A stretch of 64,000 nt of DNA, taken from assembly GCF_020742345.1 (NCBI RefSeq), contig NZ_DYXC01000084.1:35970-99969 (forward strand), in the 5' to 3' direction. Below, in pieces: positions 16,749 through 25,377 of this stretch (positions are counted from its first letter, which is position 1; every line of letters begins with the position of its first letter). The notes under the pieces are model-generated. The model had not been told where the DNA came from. It ran no database searches and saw nothing but the letters and a program-made list of their open reading frames with translations. The DNA is from Enteractinococcus helveticum (GTDB taxonomy: Bacteria > Actinomycetota > Actinomycetes > Actinomycetales > Micrococcaceae). The position numbers and the translations under genes were made by a program.

Positions 16749-17539
16749 AACGGACGATCCTCACGATTACAGCTGCCATCGCCTTGGCCATGACCGGCTG
16801 CAGTTCTGGTTCTTCTCACACGGATCGTCCAGACTCTGAATCAGCACCAGCAGCCGAAGCAGAAATTACCCTAAATGTCTTAGCTGCAGCTTCCCTGCAA
16901 AAGGCTTTCGAGGAGATTTCCGAACAATTCGCGGCAGAACATCCAAACATCTCCATTGATTTCAACTTCGCAGGATCTTCCACACTGGTCCAAAACCTCG
17001 AAGCGGGTTCACCTGCCGATGTAGTTGCTACAGCTGATGAAGCAAATATGGACAAAGCCCAGGAGGCAAACCTCATCGACGTCGACTCCCGTGGCCTATT
17101 TGCGTCCAATAAGTTAGTGGGCATCGTTCCGGAAGATAACCCGGAAAACATTTCCACGCTGGAAGATGCCAACGCCGACGGTGCGAACCTGGTTATCTGT
17201 GCGCCACAGGTGCCTTGTGGAGCACTGTCCCAGACGTTGGCTGAAGCAGCTGGGATCACGTTGAACCCCGTGTCTGAAGAACAACAAGTTTCGGATGTTT
17301 TGGGCAAGGTCCGTTCGGGCCAGGCTGATGCCGGTTTGGTTTATACAACGGATGCTGCGCTTGCGGCAGATGAGGTCGAAGTCTTCGATATTGAGGGGGC
17401 TGATGCAGAATTGAATCATTACCCGATCGCCCGCACGTCAAACTCTGAACATCCTGAAGCTGCCGAAGCGTTCATTGAGTTCGTGTACTCTGATCTTGGC
17501 CAAGCCACCCTGGCGGCCAATGGCTTCTCCGCGCCGTAA
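16745..17539 (+). CDS. modA: Molybdate ABC transporter substrate-binding lipoprotein ModA
   Basis: 264 residues. A signal peptide ends in lipobox AMTGC (Cys near residue 19), so the protein is lipid-anchored outside the membrane. The mature part shows LNVLAAASLQKAFEEI, FNFAGSSTLVQNLEAGSPAD and VRSGQADAGLVYTTDA, all typical of ModA, whose serines and Tyr hold the oxyanion. It overlaps the regulator gene by four bases and is followed by modB after 18 bases. Tungstate may also bind. Confidence 0.95.
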   Translation: MKRTILTITAAIALAMTGCSSGSSHTDRPDSESAPAAEAEITLNVLAAASLQKAFEEISEQFAAEHPNISIDFNFAGSSTLVQNLEAGSPADVVATADEANMDKAQEANLIDVDSRGLFASNKLVGIVPEDNPENISTLEDANADGANLVICAPQVPCGALSQTLAEAAGITLNPVSEEQQVSDVLGKVRSGQADAGLVYTTDAALAADEVEVFDIEGADAELNHYPIARTSNSEHPEAAEAFIEFVYSDLGQATLAANGFSAP

Positions 17540-17557
17540 AGCCACGAGTCGTCACAC

Positions 17558-18385
17558 ATGACTACCACGAAGCCAACAGCCAGCGTTCGAACTCGCCAGA
17601 CCCTGTCTGCCGGCATACCTACTGCAACTATTGCCGTAGCACTGCTTGCCGGGGCGTTCTTTATTATCCCCTTTATCGCACTACTTGCCGGGATCACCTG
17701 GTCGGACCTACCAGAATTGCTCACCAGTCAATCGGCACTAGATGCCCTATGGCTATCTCTGCGTACAGCGACCATTGCCACCATCATCTGCGTGTTGTTA
17801 GGTGTGCCACTGGCACTGGTATTAGCTCGTACGAACTTCCCTGGTCGCACCCTAGTACGATCAGTAGTACTTGTCCCTCTGGTAATCCCCCCGGTTGTGG
17901 CCGGTATCGTACTCACCGAAGCCTTTGGACGCCGTGGACTCATCGGTGAGCACCTGGAAGCCCTCGGCATAGACATTGCCTTCACCACTGCCGCCGTCGT
18001 GCTGGCCCAAATATTTGTCGCACTACCATTTATGGTGACAAGCCTGGAAGCCCACCTGGCCTCATCCGGGGAACACTATGAACGTGTAGCACAATCACTT
18101 GGCTCGTCTAAATGGCGAACATTTTGGACCATCACCATCCCATTGCTCCGCCCGGGCCTGATATCCGGGGCGGTGCTGACCTTTGCGCGAGCATTAGGAG
18201 AATTCGGCGCCACCATCACCTTTGCTGGTTCTCTACAAGGCACCACCCGAACTATGCCGTTGGAGATTTATCTGGCCCGTGAAACAGATCCTGAGTCCGC
18301 CGTTGCACTGTCGCTAGTACTCATTTGTGTTGCGGTTATGGTCATCGCGGTCGCATACTTCAGACCAACAGCCCAAAATAAGTAG
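17558..18385 (+). CDS. modB: Molybdate ABC transporter permease ModB
   Basis: 275 residues with about six membrane helices. The cytoplasmic EAA loop is clear (HYERVAQSLGSSKWRTFWTI then PLLRPGLISG), and ARALGEFGATITFAGSLQG is the ModB/CysT signature. It lies between modA and modC with short gaps (18 and 12 bases). The Thr/Arg-rich N-terminal tail is a little longer than in enterobacterial ModB. Confidence 0.94.
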   Translation: MTTTKPTASVRTRQTLSAGIPTATIAVALLAGAFFIIPFIALLAGITWSDLPELLTSQSALDALWLSLRTATIATIICVLLGVPLALVLARTNFPGRTLVRSVVLVPLVIPPVVAGIVLTEAFGRRGLIGEHLEALGIDIAFTTAAVVLAQIFVALPFMVTSLEAHLASSGEHYERVAQSLGSSKWRTFWTITIPLLRPGLISGAVLTFARALGEFGATITFAGSLQGTTRTMPLEIYLARETDPESAVALSLVLICVAVMVIAVAYFRPTAQNK

Positions 18386-18397
18386 GTTGACTCCAGC

Positions 18398-19069
18398 ATG
18401 CGCATGAACCATACAAAACACTCGGGTCTGACCGTTGAACTCACCGTGACACAACGCAACGTAGAGCTGGCCTTCGAGGTTTCTCACGGTGATATTATGA
18501 CGCTGGTTGGTCCCAATGGTGCTGGAAAAACCACGACGCTTATGGCAATTGCCGGTTGGTTAATGCCGGACGTCGGTACAGCACGCCTTGATGGTACGGT
18601 GCTATTTGATTGCTCGATTCCAGCACAACGACCCAAGGTGTGGATTCCTGCAGCGCGCCGGGGCATCGGATATCTTTCGCAGGATCCTCACCTATTCCCC
18701 CATTTATCGGCCCTGGACAACATCATGTACGGCATGCATCGGGCTAGTATCACCGGTCGAAAAGCTCGCAAAGACAAAGCCGAAGAATGGTTGCAACGCG
18801 TTGGCCTGTCCGGGTACGGCAAACGCAAACCACATCAACTATCGGGCGGACAGGCTCAGCGTGTAGCCATTGCCCGGGTACTTGCATCAAAGCCGCGACT
18901 CGTCCTCCTCGATGAACCACTGGCAGCACTCGATGCGCACACCGCACCTGCCATCCGCCAACTGTTGGCTGACGTGCTGCAAGGGGTCACCACCGTCCTG
19001 GTGACGCATCATCAAGCAGATATTGATGCCCTGGCCGACGACGTCTATCGCATCACCCCACCGACCTAA
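18398..19069 (+). CDS. modC: Molybdate ABC transporter ATPase ModC (without TOBE domain)
   Basis: 223 residues, much shorter than the usual ~350-residue ModC. The nucleotide-binding domain is complete: Walker A GPNGAGKTT, Q-loop region YLSQDPHLFPHLSALDNI, signature LSGGQAQRVAIARVL, Walker B LVLLDEPLAALD and switch His in VLVTHHQAD. The protein stops right after the ATPase core, so the C-terminal molybdate-binding TOBE/Mop region is absent. The stop is clean with no sign of frameshift. Last gene of the operon. Confidence 0.93.
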   Translation: MRMNHTKHSGLTVELTVTQRNVELAFEVSHGDIMTLVGPNGAGKTTTLMAIAGWLMPDVGTARLDGTVLFDCSIPAQRPKVWIPAARRGIGYLSQDPHLFPHLSALDNIMYGMHRASITGRKARKDKAEEWLQRVGLSGYGKRKPHQLSGGQAQRVAIARVLASKPRLVLLDEPLAALDAHTAPAIRQLLADVLQGVTTVLVTHHQADIDALADDVYRITPPT

Positions 19070-19195
19070 CCGCCTGTGCCGTGTTTCCTCGTGGGAATAA
19101 AAGTGACCGATTCGACATTAATACAACCGAGTACACTGAGACTTTGGCTACCGCGCCAGCAACCTTTTTTCAATACACGCTGAGAGGCAGAACCT

Positions 19196-19630
19196 ATGCT
19201 GCGTACCATGTTCCACGCCAAGATCCATCGGGCTACCGTTACGGAAGCCAACCTGCACTATGTAGGCTCCGTAACTGTGGACCAGGATCTACTTGATGCT
19301 GCGGACATCCTGCCAGGCGAGATGGTGTCGATCGTGGATATCACCAACGGCGCTCGGCTTGAGACTTATACCATCGCCGGTGAACGTGGTTCCGGCGTGA
19401 TCGGCATTAATGGTGCCGCCGCGCATCTCATCAAACCGGGCGATCTGGTCATTTTGATTGCTTATGCCCAGATGCAAGACGCCGACGCACGCACCTATGA
19501 GCCCAATGTTGTGCACGTCGATGAGCACAACCGAATCATCGATCTGGGCTCTGATCCTGCCGAGGCAGTGACCCCCAACACCCAGCGGCCACCACATGCG
19601 CGCTCGTTGCAGGATGCCCGAATAAACTAA
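19196..19630 (+). CDS. panD: Aspartate 1-decarboxylase PanD
   Basis: 144 residues. Makes beta-alanine for pantothenate and CoA from aspartate. The proenzyme self-cleaves at Gly-Ser in HYVGSVTVD to create the pyruvoyl group. MLRTMFHAKIHRATVTEANL and NGAAAHLIKPGDLVIL are diagnostic. The C-terminal ~25 residues beyond the core are probably disordered, as often in Actinobacteria. The gene stands alone, 126 bases after modC. Confidence 0.96.
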   Translation: MLRTMFHAKIHRATVTEANLHYVGSVTVDQDLLDAADILPGEMVSIVDITNGARLETYTIAGERGSGVIGINGAAAHLIKPGDLVILIAYAQMQDADARTYEPNVVHVDEHNRIIDLGSDPAEAVTPNTQRPPHARSLQDARIN

Positions 19631-19959
19631 GGGCTCGATACGCAAATGCGATCCTCGTGGCTGTGCAGCTTTGTAGTGTCGTCGAACTGATCTCAACACT
19701 GTCGAGCACTTCCAGGGCGCCGAGATACCCTTTTACCCAGGTCAGACCCCCAAGATCGCTAATACATTAAGTTTCAAAAAGTTCGGATATTTAGCTCTTG
19801 AGCTGTTGAGCCTATCGAACCTGGCCCGTAAGGTAGTCCACATCCTAAACGACCACTGATTGTTGTCACTACACGAATGACCTGCACCTTGTGTCTGGCC
19901 GCCTCGTGCATCAGCCGGCGGCCTGAGACCCGGTGCAACCTGAAGGGGGTTATGTTTTT
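19631..19959. other. Intergenic region before the ehu-type operon
   Basis: About 330 bases without a gene. The left two thirds show no feature I can name. The right end folds into the structured element at 19883-19937, placed directly ahead of the ribosome site of the solute-binding protein gene. Confidence 0.4.
19883..19937 (+). promoter_or_regulatory. Candidate structured 5' leader RNA
   Basis: Outer arms TGCACC (19883-19888) and GGTGCA (19932-19937) enclose GTCT plus GGCCGCC, a 13-base loop, then GGCGGCC and, after two unpaired bases, AGAC. The element ends five bases before the purine-rich ribosome site (GAAGGGGG). It does not match a riboswitch class I can identify. Confidence 0.4.
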
Positions 19960-20847
19960 ATGGTTCGCAACATCTCAAAAACAACACAAGCTGCGGCACT
20001 TTCAGCCGCAGCACTTCTGGCACTAACCGCGTGCAGCGGTGACAGCGGTGAGGACACCGCTTCGGGCGATGTCATCACCGTCGGTATTGCCGGCGAAGTC
20101 CCCTACTCATATCTCGACGAAAATGGCGACCCCGCCGGAGCCACTGTAGCGTTAGCCGAACGAATCTTTGGCGAGATGGGATACGAGGTTCAGGCGGAGC
20201 TAGTTGATTGGGACAATTTGATCCCTGGTCTCAACGCTGAACGCTTTGACGCCATTTCAGCAGGTATGTCCATCACCCCGGAGCGCTGTGAAGAGGCCGC
20301 CTTTGCTGAGCCCGAAATCATGTATACCACCGCATTGGTCGTCGAGGCCGGCAACCCTTATGGCGTGGAGAACCTCGATGATGTTTTAGAAGCCCAAGAA
20401 AGTGGTGAGGATATTACCCTGACGACCCTCACCGCGGGTATTGAAGCCGGCTACGCCACCGATCTGGGATTAGATTATGAGGGAGTGGGCAGCGCCGATG
20501 AAGGCCTGGAAATGGTTCAAGGTGGGCGCGCTGATGTATTTGCCATGACTGCGATTTCACTGAATCAAATGGTAGAAGATGCTGATGACGTCGAAGTCAC
20601 TGACCCCTTCGTTCAAGAAATTGATGGTGTGTTGCAATATGGCGCGGGGTCTACGGTGTTCCGCCAAGACGACACAGAGAGACTATCTGAATATAACGAG
20701 CATCTTGCCGAGCTGAAATCTAGCGGTGAATTAGGCGAAATTCTTGGAGAGTACGGTTTCACAGACGCAGAAGTTCCGCCTGAAGATTTGACTGCCGAAG
20801 CCCTCTGTGCAGGTGATCTGGAAGCGCTGCAAAATATCGAGGAATAA
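19960..20847 (+). CDS. ehuB: ABC transporter substrate-binding lipoprotein, EhuB-like (ectoine/hydroxyectoine type)
   Basis: 295 residues. Signal peptide with lipobox LTACS (Cys near residue 24). Family 3 solute-binding fold: VGIAGEVPYSYLDENGDPAG at the start, then LIPGLNAERFDAISAGMSIT followed by PERC, the EhuB-like hallmark, and a late Cys in EALCAGD that may pair with it. The ATG at 19960 is chosen; a GTG nine codons earlier lies within the leader hairpin. Followed by two permeases and an ATPase in EhuB-C-D-A order. Ectoine is the best guess; polar amino acids are the alternative. Confidence 0.75.
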   Translation: MVRNISKTTQAAALSAAALLALTACSGDSGEDTASGDVITVGIAGEVPYSYLDENGDPAGATVALAERIFGEMGYEVQAELVDWDNLIPGLNAERFDAISAGMSITPERCEEAAFAEPEIMYTTALVVEAGNPYGVENLDDVLEAQESGEDITLTTLTAGIEAGYATDLGLDYEGVGSADEGLEMVQGGRADVFAMTAISLNQMVEDADDVEVTDPFVQEIDGVLQYGAGSTVFRQDDTERLSEYNEHLAELKSSGELGEILGEYGFTDAEVPPEDLTAEALCAGDLEALQNIEE

Positions 20848-20901
20848 GTCCTCATCCCCACACACCTGTTTAAGGAAAGTCGAAGGGACTGAGGAGTTGT
20901 C

Positions 20902-21654
20902 ATGGATTACTTAGATGCCCTCATCATGCACGGCCCTCGATTATGGGATGGCCTGCTACTTACTGTCCAGCTCACAGTTATCAGCGGCCTGCTGGCATTT
21001 ATTGTGGCAATTATCTTAGGGCTCATGGCCGGTAGCGCCAAGGTACTAGTGCGTATTCCCGCGCGGATTATCATTGAGTTCTTCCGGGGTACATCCCTGC
21101 TAGTACAATTGATGTGGTTATTCTATGTTTTGCCGCTGTTTGGCCCGAGTCTCGAAGCCATGCTCGTGGCTGTTTTTGGGCTGACTCTTAATTACGGTGC
21201 TTATGGGGCAGAAGCCGTCCGAGCCTCATTGACGTCGGTACCTCAGGGACAATGGGAAGCAACTGTTGCTTTATCCATGTCGTGGCCGCACAAGATGCGT
21301 CGGATCATTTTTCCTCAAGCTTGGGCTCTGATGTTGCCATCGCTGACAAACCTATGGGTGCATCTGCTCAAAGGCAGTTCCATTGTCTATATCATCGGCA
21401 TGAGCGAATTTACCTTTGAGCTATTGCAACTACGTCGGACCACGGACTGGTTTTTCGCACTAGCCGTTGTCGGACTGGTAGTCTACTTCCTCATCGCCCT
21501 GGTTTTGACTCAACTGATGCGTCTATTAGAAGCCCGTGCCAAATATAAGCTCGGCAGAGGTCCAAGCCTTCGAGAGATTCTGTCGCCGATTCCCACGGCG
21601 AAAAAGTCACCCGATGATCAGCCCGCACCGGTACTCCCCGGAGGTGCCCGATGA
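20902..21654 (+). CDS. ehuC: ABC transporter permease, EhuC-like
   Basis: 250 residues of the His/Glu/Gln/Arg permease family. Hydrophobic helices begin at residue ~15, with EFFRGTSLLVQLMWLFYVLP and NYGAYGAEAVRASLTSVPQG, then the EAA-type loop QWEATVALSMSWPHKMRRII with FPQAWALMLPSL. A charged, proline-rich C-terminal tail extends about 35 residues past the last helix. It ends in ATGA, overlapping the second permease. Predicted to form a heterodimer with it. Confidence 0.85.
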   Translation: MDYLDALIMHGPRLWDGLLLTVQLTVISGLLAFIVAIILGLMAGSAKVLVRIPARIIIEFFRGTSLLVQLMWLFYVLPLFGPSLEAMLVAVFGLTLNYGAYGAEAVRASLTSVPQGQWEATVALSMSWPHKMRRIIFPQAWALMLPSLTNLWVHLLKGSSIVYIIGMSEFTFELLQLRRTTDWFFALAVVGLVVYFLIALVLTQLMRLLEARAKYKLGRGPSLREILSPIPTAKKSPDDQPAPVLPGGAR

Positions 21655-22358
21655 TACGACATGGTGAACTATTATCCACTGTGGAAGCACCAGATATTGA
21701 TGACACCACGAGTTTCTGGCGGTGGGATTTTGCTTGGGAAGTCCTTCCCGAAATGTTGCGATCCTTTTTTCAAGTCACACTACTGGTCACTGTGGTGGGA
21801 ACGCTGATCGCAGCTGTCTTGGGTCTGATCATTGCTATCCTCATCCGCGTATTGCCCAAACCGCTTTCCTGGCTCGTCACCTGGATTGCGAACTTTATCC
21901 GGATGACACCCATCGTTGTCCAGCTACTTGTGGTCTTCTATGGCTTTGTGTGGATGGAGCCTATGACCATCGCACTAGTGGTCTATGGGGTGCATTATTC
22001 AACGTACATGTCGGAGGTATATCGGGCTGGCATTGATTCGGTGCCCACCGGTCAATGGGAAGCGACCACCGCGCTATCATTACCGGTTGGACGAACATGG
22101 CGACGGGTCATCATCCCCCAAGCATTGCGATCTACCGTCCCATCACTGGGAAATTATGCCATCTCGATGTTTAAAGACACCCCGTTCCTCATTGCGATCT
22201 CGGTCATGGAAATGGTGACCACCGCCTTGGAAATTGGTGGATTCACTTATCGGTATATCGAAACCATCACTATTGCAGGGGTTATCTTCCTGGTCGCCAG
22301 CTACGGCACCGCAGTCCTCGTTAACCGTTTGGAGAAACGTCTTGCCTACGCACACTGA
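21651..22358 (+). CDS. ehuD: ABC transporter permease, EhuD-like
   Basis: 235 residues. The N-terminal WRWDFAWEVLPEMLRSFFQV leads into the first helix. NFIRMTPIVVQLLVVFYGFV and HYSTYMSEVYRAGIDSVPTG are typical of the family, and the EAA loop is GQWEATTALSLPVGRTWRRV with IIPQALRSTVPSL. The start overlaps the previous stop by four bases and its end overlaps the ATPase gene by 17 bases, so translation of the three is coupled. Confidence 0.85.
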   Translation: MIRHGELLSTVEAPDIDDTTSFWRWDFAWEVLPEMLRSFFQVTLLVTVVGTLIAAVLGLIIAILIRVLPKPLSWLVTWIANFIRMTPIVVQLLVVFYGFVWMEPMTIALVVYGVHYSTYMSEVYRAGIDSVPTGQWEATTALSLPVGRTWRRVIIPQALRSTVPSLGNYAISMFKDTPFLIAISVMEMVTTALEIGGFTYRYIETITIAGVIFLVASYGTAVLVNRLEKRLAYAH

Positions 22359-23142
22359 TTCTCACCCAACCACTCCGGTCATCGAATTTCGAGATGTTCA
22401 AAAACAGTTCGATGACAAGACCGTCTTGAACGATCTCAGTTTCACGATAGACCGTGGAGAACGTGTCACGCTGATTGGCCCGTCAGGGTCTGGCAAGACG
22501 ACTATCTTGCGATTGGTGATGACGCTGGCGGAGCTGACCGGTGGTTATATCTTTATCGATGGTGAACCGCTAGTTTACGAGCAACGCAACGGAAAGCGCG
22601 TTCCAGTATCAAAACGTCAACAAAAACAGCTGACCACTCGAATCGGCATGGTGTTTCAGCAATTCAATCTGTTTCCCAACATGACGGTGCTCGAAAATAT
22701 CATCGAAGCACCGATTCATGTCTTAGGAATAGCCAAACGCGATGCTGTTGAACGTGCACACCAGCTCCTGGAGCAAGTCGGTCTGCCGGACAAAGCCGAC
22801 TCTCACCCGACGGCGCTATCTGGCGGACAGCAACAACGTGTCGCAATCGCTCGCGCATTGGCCATGGATCCAGAAATCCTCTTGCTAGATGAGGTGACCT
22901 CGGCTCTGGACCCGGAAGTTGTCGTCGATGTGCTGCAAGTTTTGCGAGATGTGGCCGCTACAACAGATGTCACCATGCTGATCGTGACGCACGAGATGAG
23001 TTTTGCTCGCGACGTTTCGCATCGTGTGATGATGCTCGATGGCGGCAAGATCATCGAGAGCTCCGATCCCGAGACGATCTTCACCAACCCATCACATGAA
23101 CGGACTCAACAGTTTCTCTCAGCAGTGTTGCGGGATGCTTAG
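22342..23142 (+). CDS. ehuA: ABC transporter ATP-binding protein, EhuA-like
   Basis: 266 residues from the TTG at 22342, which has GGAGAA about six bases upstream; the open frame extends 36 codons further but overlaps the permease. Walker A GPSGSGKTT, Q-loop MVFQQFNLFPNMTVLENI, signature LSGGQQQRVAIARALA, Walker B LLLDEVTSALD and switch His in IVTHEMSFAR are complete. Polar amino acid-type (PAAT) ATPase. Last gene of the operon, converging on the YkvI-family gene. Confidence 0.88.
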   Translation: MPTHTDSHPTTPVIEFRDVQKQFDDKTVLNDLSFTIDRGERVTLIGPSGSGKTTILRLVMTLAELTGGYIFIDGEPLVYEQRNGKRVPVSKRQQKQLTTRIGMVFQQFNLFPNMTVLENIIEAPIHVLGIAKRDAVERAHQLLEQVGLPDKADSHPTALSGGQQQRVAIARALAMDPEILLLDEVTSALDPEVVVDVLQVLRDVAATTDVTMLIVTHEMSFARDVSHRVMMLDGGKIIESSDPETIFTNPSHERTQQFLSAVLRDA

Positions 23143-23181
23143 CATCTGCATCCCACAACACCTTGCCAGTCGACTAGCGTT

Positions 23182-24342
23182 TCATAGGGGCAGGTCTGCA
23201 GGAGTTTCATGTGCGATCGTGCGGCGGCGTGCTGCCCATTTCCAGATTGTCACAACAACCATGATCGCAAGCAAAACGGCGCCCACATAACCGTTGAGCA
23301 CGTAAACGATGTTGACCATCTCATCAAATGGCAACCATAATCCGATGACCGTGCCCAGCAGCGCAAGGAAGATTGTGAGGTATTTATACTTCTTGGTGCC
23401 GTCAGGGAAGAAGCGTGACGACACGGTCCAGAGCAGTGGAATCGCCGTGGTGTAAATCCCGGCAAGAATCATTAGGGAGATCAAGGAGGCGACTAGTGGT
23501 GCGATGTCACTGGCTAATACCAGCATCGGGATTTGCATGCCGGCAACACGTTCAATATTTGCTAACAGACCCAGGCCAACGATGATGCACGATAGCGCAA
23601 AGACGACACCGCCAGTCAAGCCACCAGCGCGCGCTTCACGCTGAGTTGGCACGGTTTTACCCAGTGCCGTCAGAAATGCGGCCAACCAGAGCATACAGAA
23701 CCCAACGTAACTCAGGGCAGCAGTAATCCAGTGATTCGATGCCTGTTGGATGGCTAGATCTGCGACCAGGTCGTTGCCTGCCAGGATCCCAGTCTCCGCG
23801 TTGATGATGCCCACAATGCCCAAACCAATAGCGATGAGGACTATCAGCGGTCCAATTTTTCCGATGACATCAACCAAGGAGTTCAGGCCAAACCATACCG
23901 TCAGTGCCACCAGAACTGTCAGTCCAAAACCGCCAATCCAGGTTGGTAGATTGTAATGCTCATCAAAGACTGCACCAGCACCGGCCACCATCACGGTGAA
24001 GGACAGGAAGACAAACAAGATGGAGAAATAGTCAAAGAACTTCCCAATGTACTTGCCGGCATAATACTCAAAAATTTGTGACGGCTTGCTGAATTGCTCG
24101 CGTTGGCCAACCGTCAGAAACTGGATAGAAACAAAACTGATGAGGGCCAGCACGAGAAGTCCGGTGCCGAACACGCCCCAGAAACCATATGCGGCAAAGT
24201 ACTGCATGACTTCTTGGCCAGTTGCAAAGCCTGAACCAATAAGGAATGCCATGATGGCACCCGCGTAGGTCATCACGCGCAAAGCGCTTGATCGTTCCGT
24301 GGAAAACAGGTGGGTTTTCTTACCTCGTGTAATGGTGTTCAT
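23182..24342 (-). CDS. YkvI-family membrane transporter (LeuT/APC superfamily)
   Basis: 386 residues with ten to eleven hydrophobic helices. GSGFATGQEVMQYFAAYG in the first helix is the unwound, substrate-binding type motif of this family (COG3949, YkvI). GAGAVFDEHYNLP and YTTAIPLLWTVSSRFF follow. Substrate not established for the family; an amino acid or N-methyl amino acid is plausible. Its promoter carries two copies of the decamer found before glyA-sox, which suggests a role in sarcosine, glycine or serine transport (inference). It converges on the ehu-type operon. Confidence 0.8.
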   Translation of the reverse strand: MNTITRGKKTHLFSTERSSALRVMTYAGAIMAFLIGSGFATGQEVMQYFAAYGFWGVFGTGLLVLALISFVSIQFLTVGQREQFSKPSQIFEYYAGKYIGKFFDYFSILFVFLSFTVMVAGAGAVFDEHYNLPTWIGGFGLTVLVALTVWFGLNSLVDVIGKIGPLIVLIAIGLGIVGIINAETGILAGNDLVADLAIQQASNHWITAALSYVGFCMLWLAAFLTALGKTVPTQREARAGGLTGGVVFALSCIIVGLGLLANIERVAGMQIPMLVLASDIAPLVASLISLMILAGIYTTAIPLLWTVSSRFFPDGTKKYKYLTIFLALLGTVIGLWLPFDEMVNIVYVLNGYVGAVLLAIMVVVTIWKWAARRRTIAHETPADLPL

Positions 24343-24373
24343 GTGAAAGTGTCTACTCCGTATCGTAAATTAC

Positions 24374-24445
24374 TGATATATCAATCAACTCAGGTGAGAT
24401 ATATCACTAAATGGAAAGACTAAACGACTTTAATGTGACGGTCAA
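24374..24445 (-). promoter_or_regulatory. Promoter and paired operator of the YkvI-family gene
   Basis: Minus strand: TTGACC (plus 24440-24445), 17-base spacer, TAGTCT (24417-24422). Ten bases downstream lies TGATATATCT (24397-24406) and, 23 bases after its start, TGATATATCA (24374-24383). The same -10 and decamer occur before glyA (54407-54458). Confidence 0.65.
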
Positions 24446-24615
24446 CACTTTTTATGGATACTTTGTCAATTCGTCAATCGCTGCCCGTACGCGGGCGGTG
24501 GAATCCGGAAGCGACCAGCAACGCTGTGATGTGAAACAACATCCGGTTATGCTGGAGGGATGATGCTCGCAGCCAATGCGAGCAACTACGTTGCCATTTC
24601 TCCTGGAGGCACCCC

Positions 24616-25377
24616 TTGTCGAGTCATTATCTCAATTCGCCTGGGTTATCGAATGCTAATCAGAATCTTGTCTTAGCGGCCTGGGCAAATTCGTTGGACG
24701 TTGAGGCTCATGCCCTGCATCGCGCCAATCATGACCCTTCACAAATCCGACGATTCGAAATCGCTGCAGAACACGATCTGACAGACTGGGATCCTAACAC
24801 TGCCACCTTCATCCAGCTGTTCAATATTTCGCTACTGTACGGTCCCACCTGGTTCCTTGATGCAGCCCGTAATATTGATGACGACGTTCTGGTCCAAGAA
24901 TCCACCATGCTGCAGCTAGGCTATGCAGCTGGGGCACGCTCGCTGGGTGAAGAGGTGCTCTACTACGCCGAAGACATCCCGTACTACGAGGATGCTCAGC
25001 TCAATGTCACTTCACATAGCAAGGATATTCGACGTCTGGAAGCGGCCTGTCCACCTGACGATATCGTGGCACAGCCGTTGGATGCGCTGGATCATTATTT
25101 TACGGTCTCAGCGTTTGGTGAGCACTCCGAACCAATTGCTGCTGCCGGCTATGATGTGTTTTCTGATACGGTGGGCCAATTGGCCGTTCTGGTCGCGGAA
25201 GCCCAACGCACAAAAGGCTATGGGACGTTTATGCTGGCCCGAGTCGCCGAAGAGTGTATGTTTGATGGTTTCATCCCCCAGTGGGTCACCCCGGTAGGTG
25301 ATGAAATCGGAGAAAAAATGGCCAACGACGTCGGGTTCATCCTCTCTGGCTATCGAACCAGCGTGATGTTTGCTTAG
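24616..25377 (+). CDS. GNAT-like hypothetical protein
   Basis: 253 residues starting at a TTG preceded by GGAGG eight bases upstream. The C-terminal ~75 residues look like a GNAT acetyltransferase core: GQLAVLVAEAQRTKGYGTFM is the beta4-acetyl-CoA P-loop pattern with KGYG, followed by a helix and a final strand region with DVGFILSGYRTSVMF. The N-terminal ~160 residues may be a second, degenerate copy. Substrate unknown. Its stop overlaps the ygfZ stop on the opposite strand. Confidence 0.6.
   Translation: MSSHYLNSPGLSNANQNLVLAAWANSLDVEAHALHRANHDPSQIRRFEIAAEHDLTDWDPNTATFIQLFNISLLYGPTWFLDAARNIDDDVLVQESTMLQLGYAAGARSLGEEVLYYAEDIPYYEDAQLNVTSHSKDIRRLEAACPPDDIVAQPLDALDHYFTVSAFGEHSEPIAAAGYDVFSDTVGQLAVLVAEAQRTKGYGTFMLARVAEECMFDGFIPQWVTPVGDEIGEKMANDVGFILSGYRTSVMFA

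Noticed and set aside
19921..19945. Thiamine riboswitch-like words (CTGAGA, ACCTGA) before the Ehu-type operon
   Set aside because: The second conserved half of the thiamine riboswitch is absent and the downstream genes are not thiamine genes.
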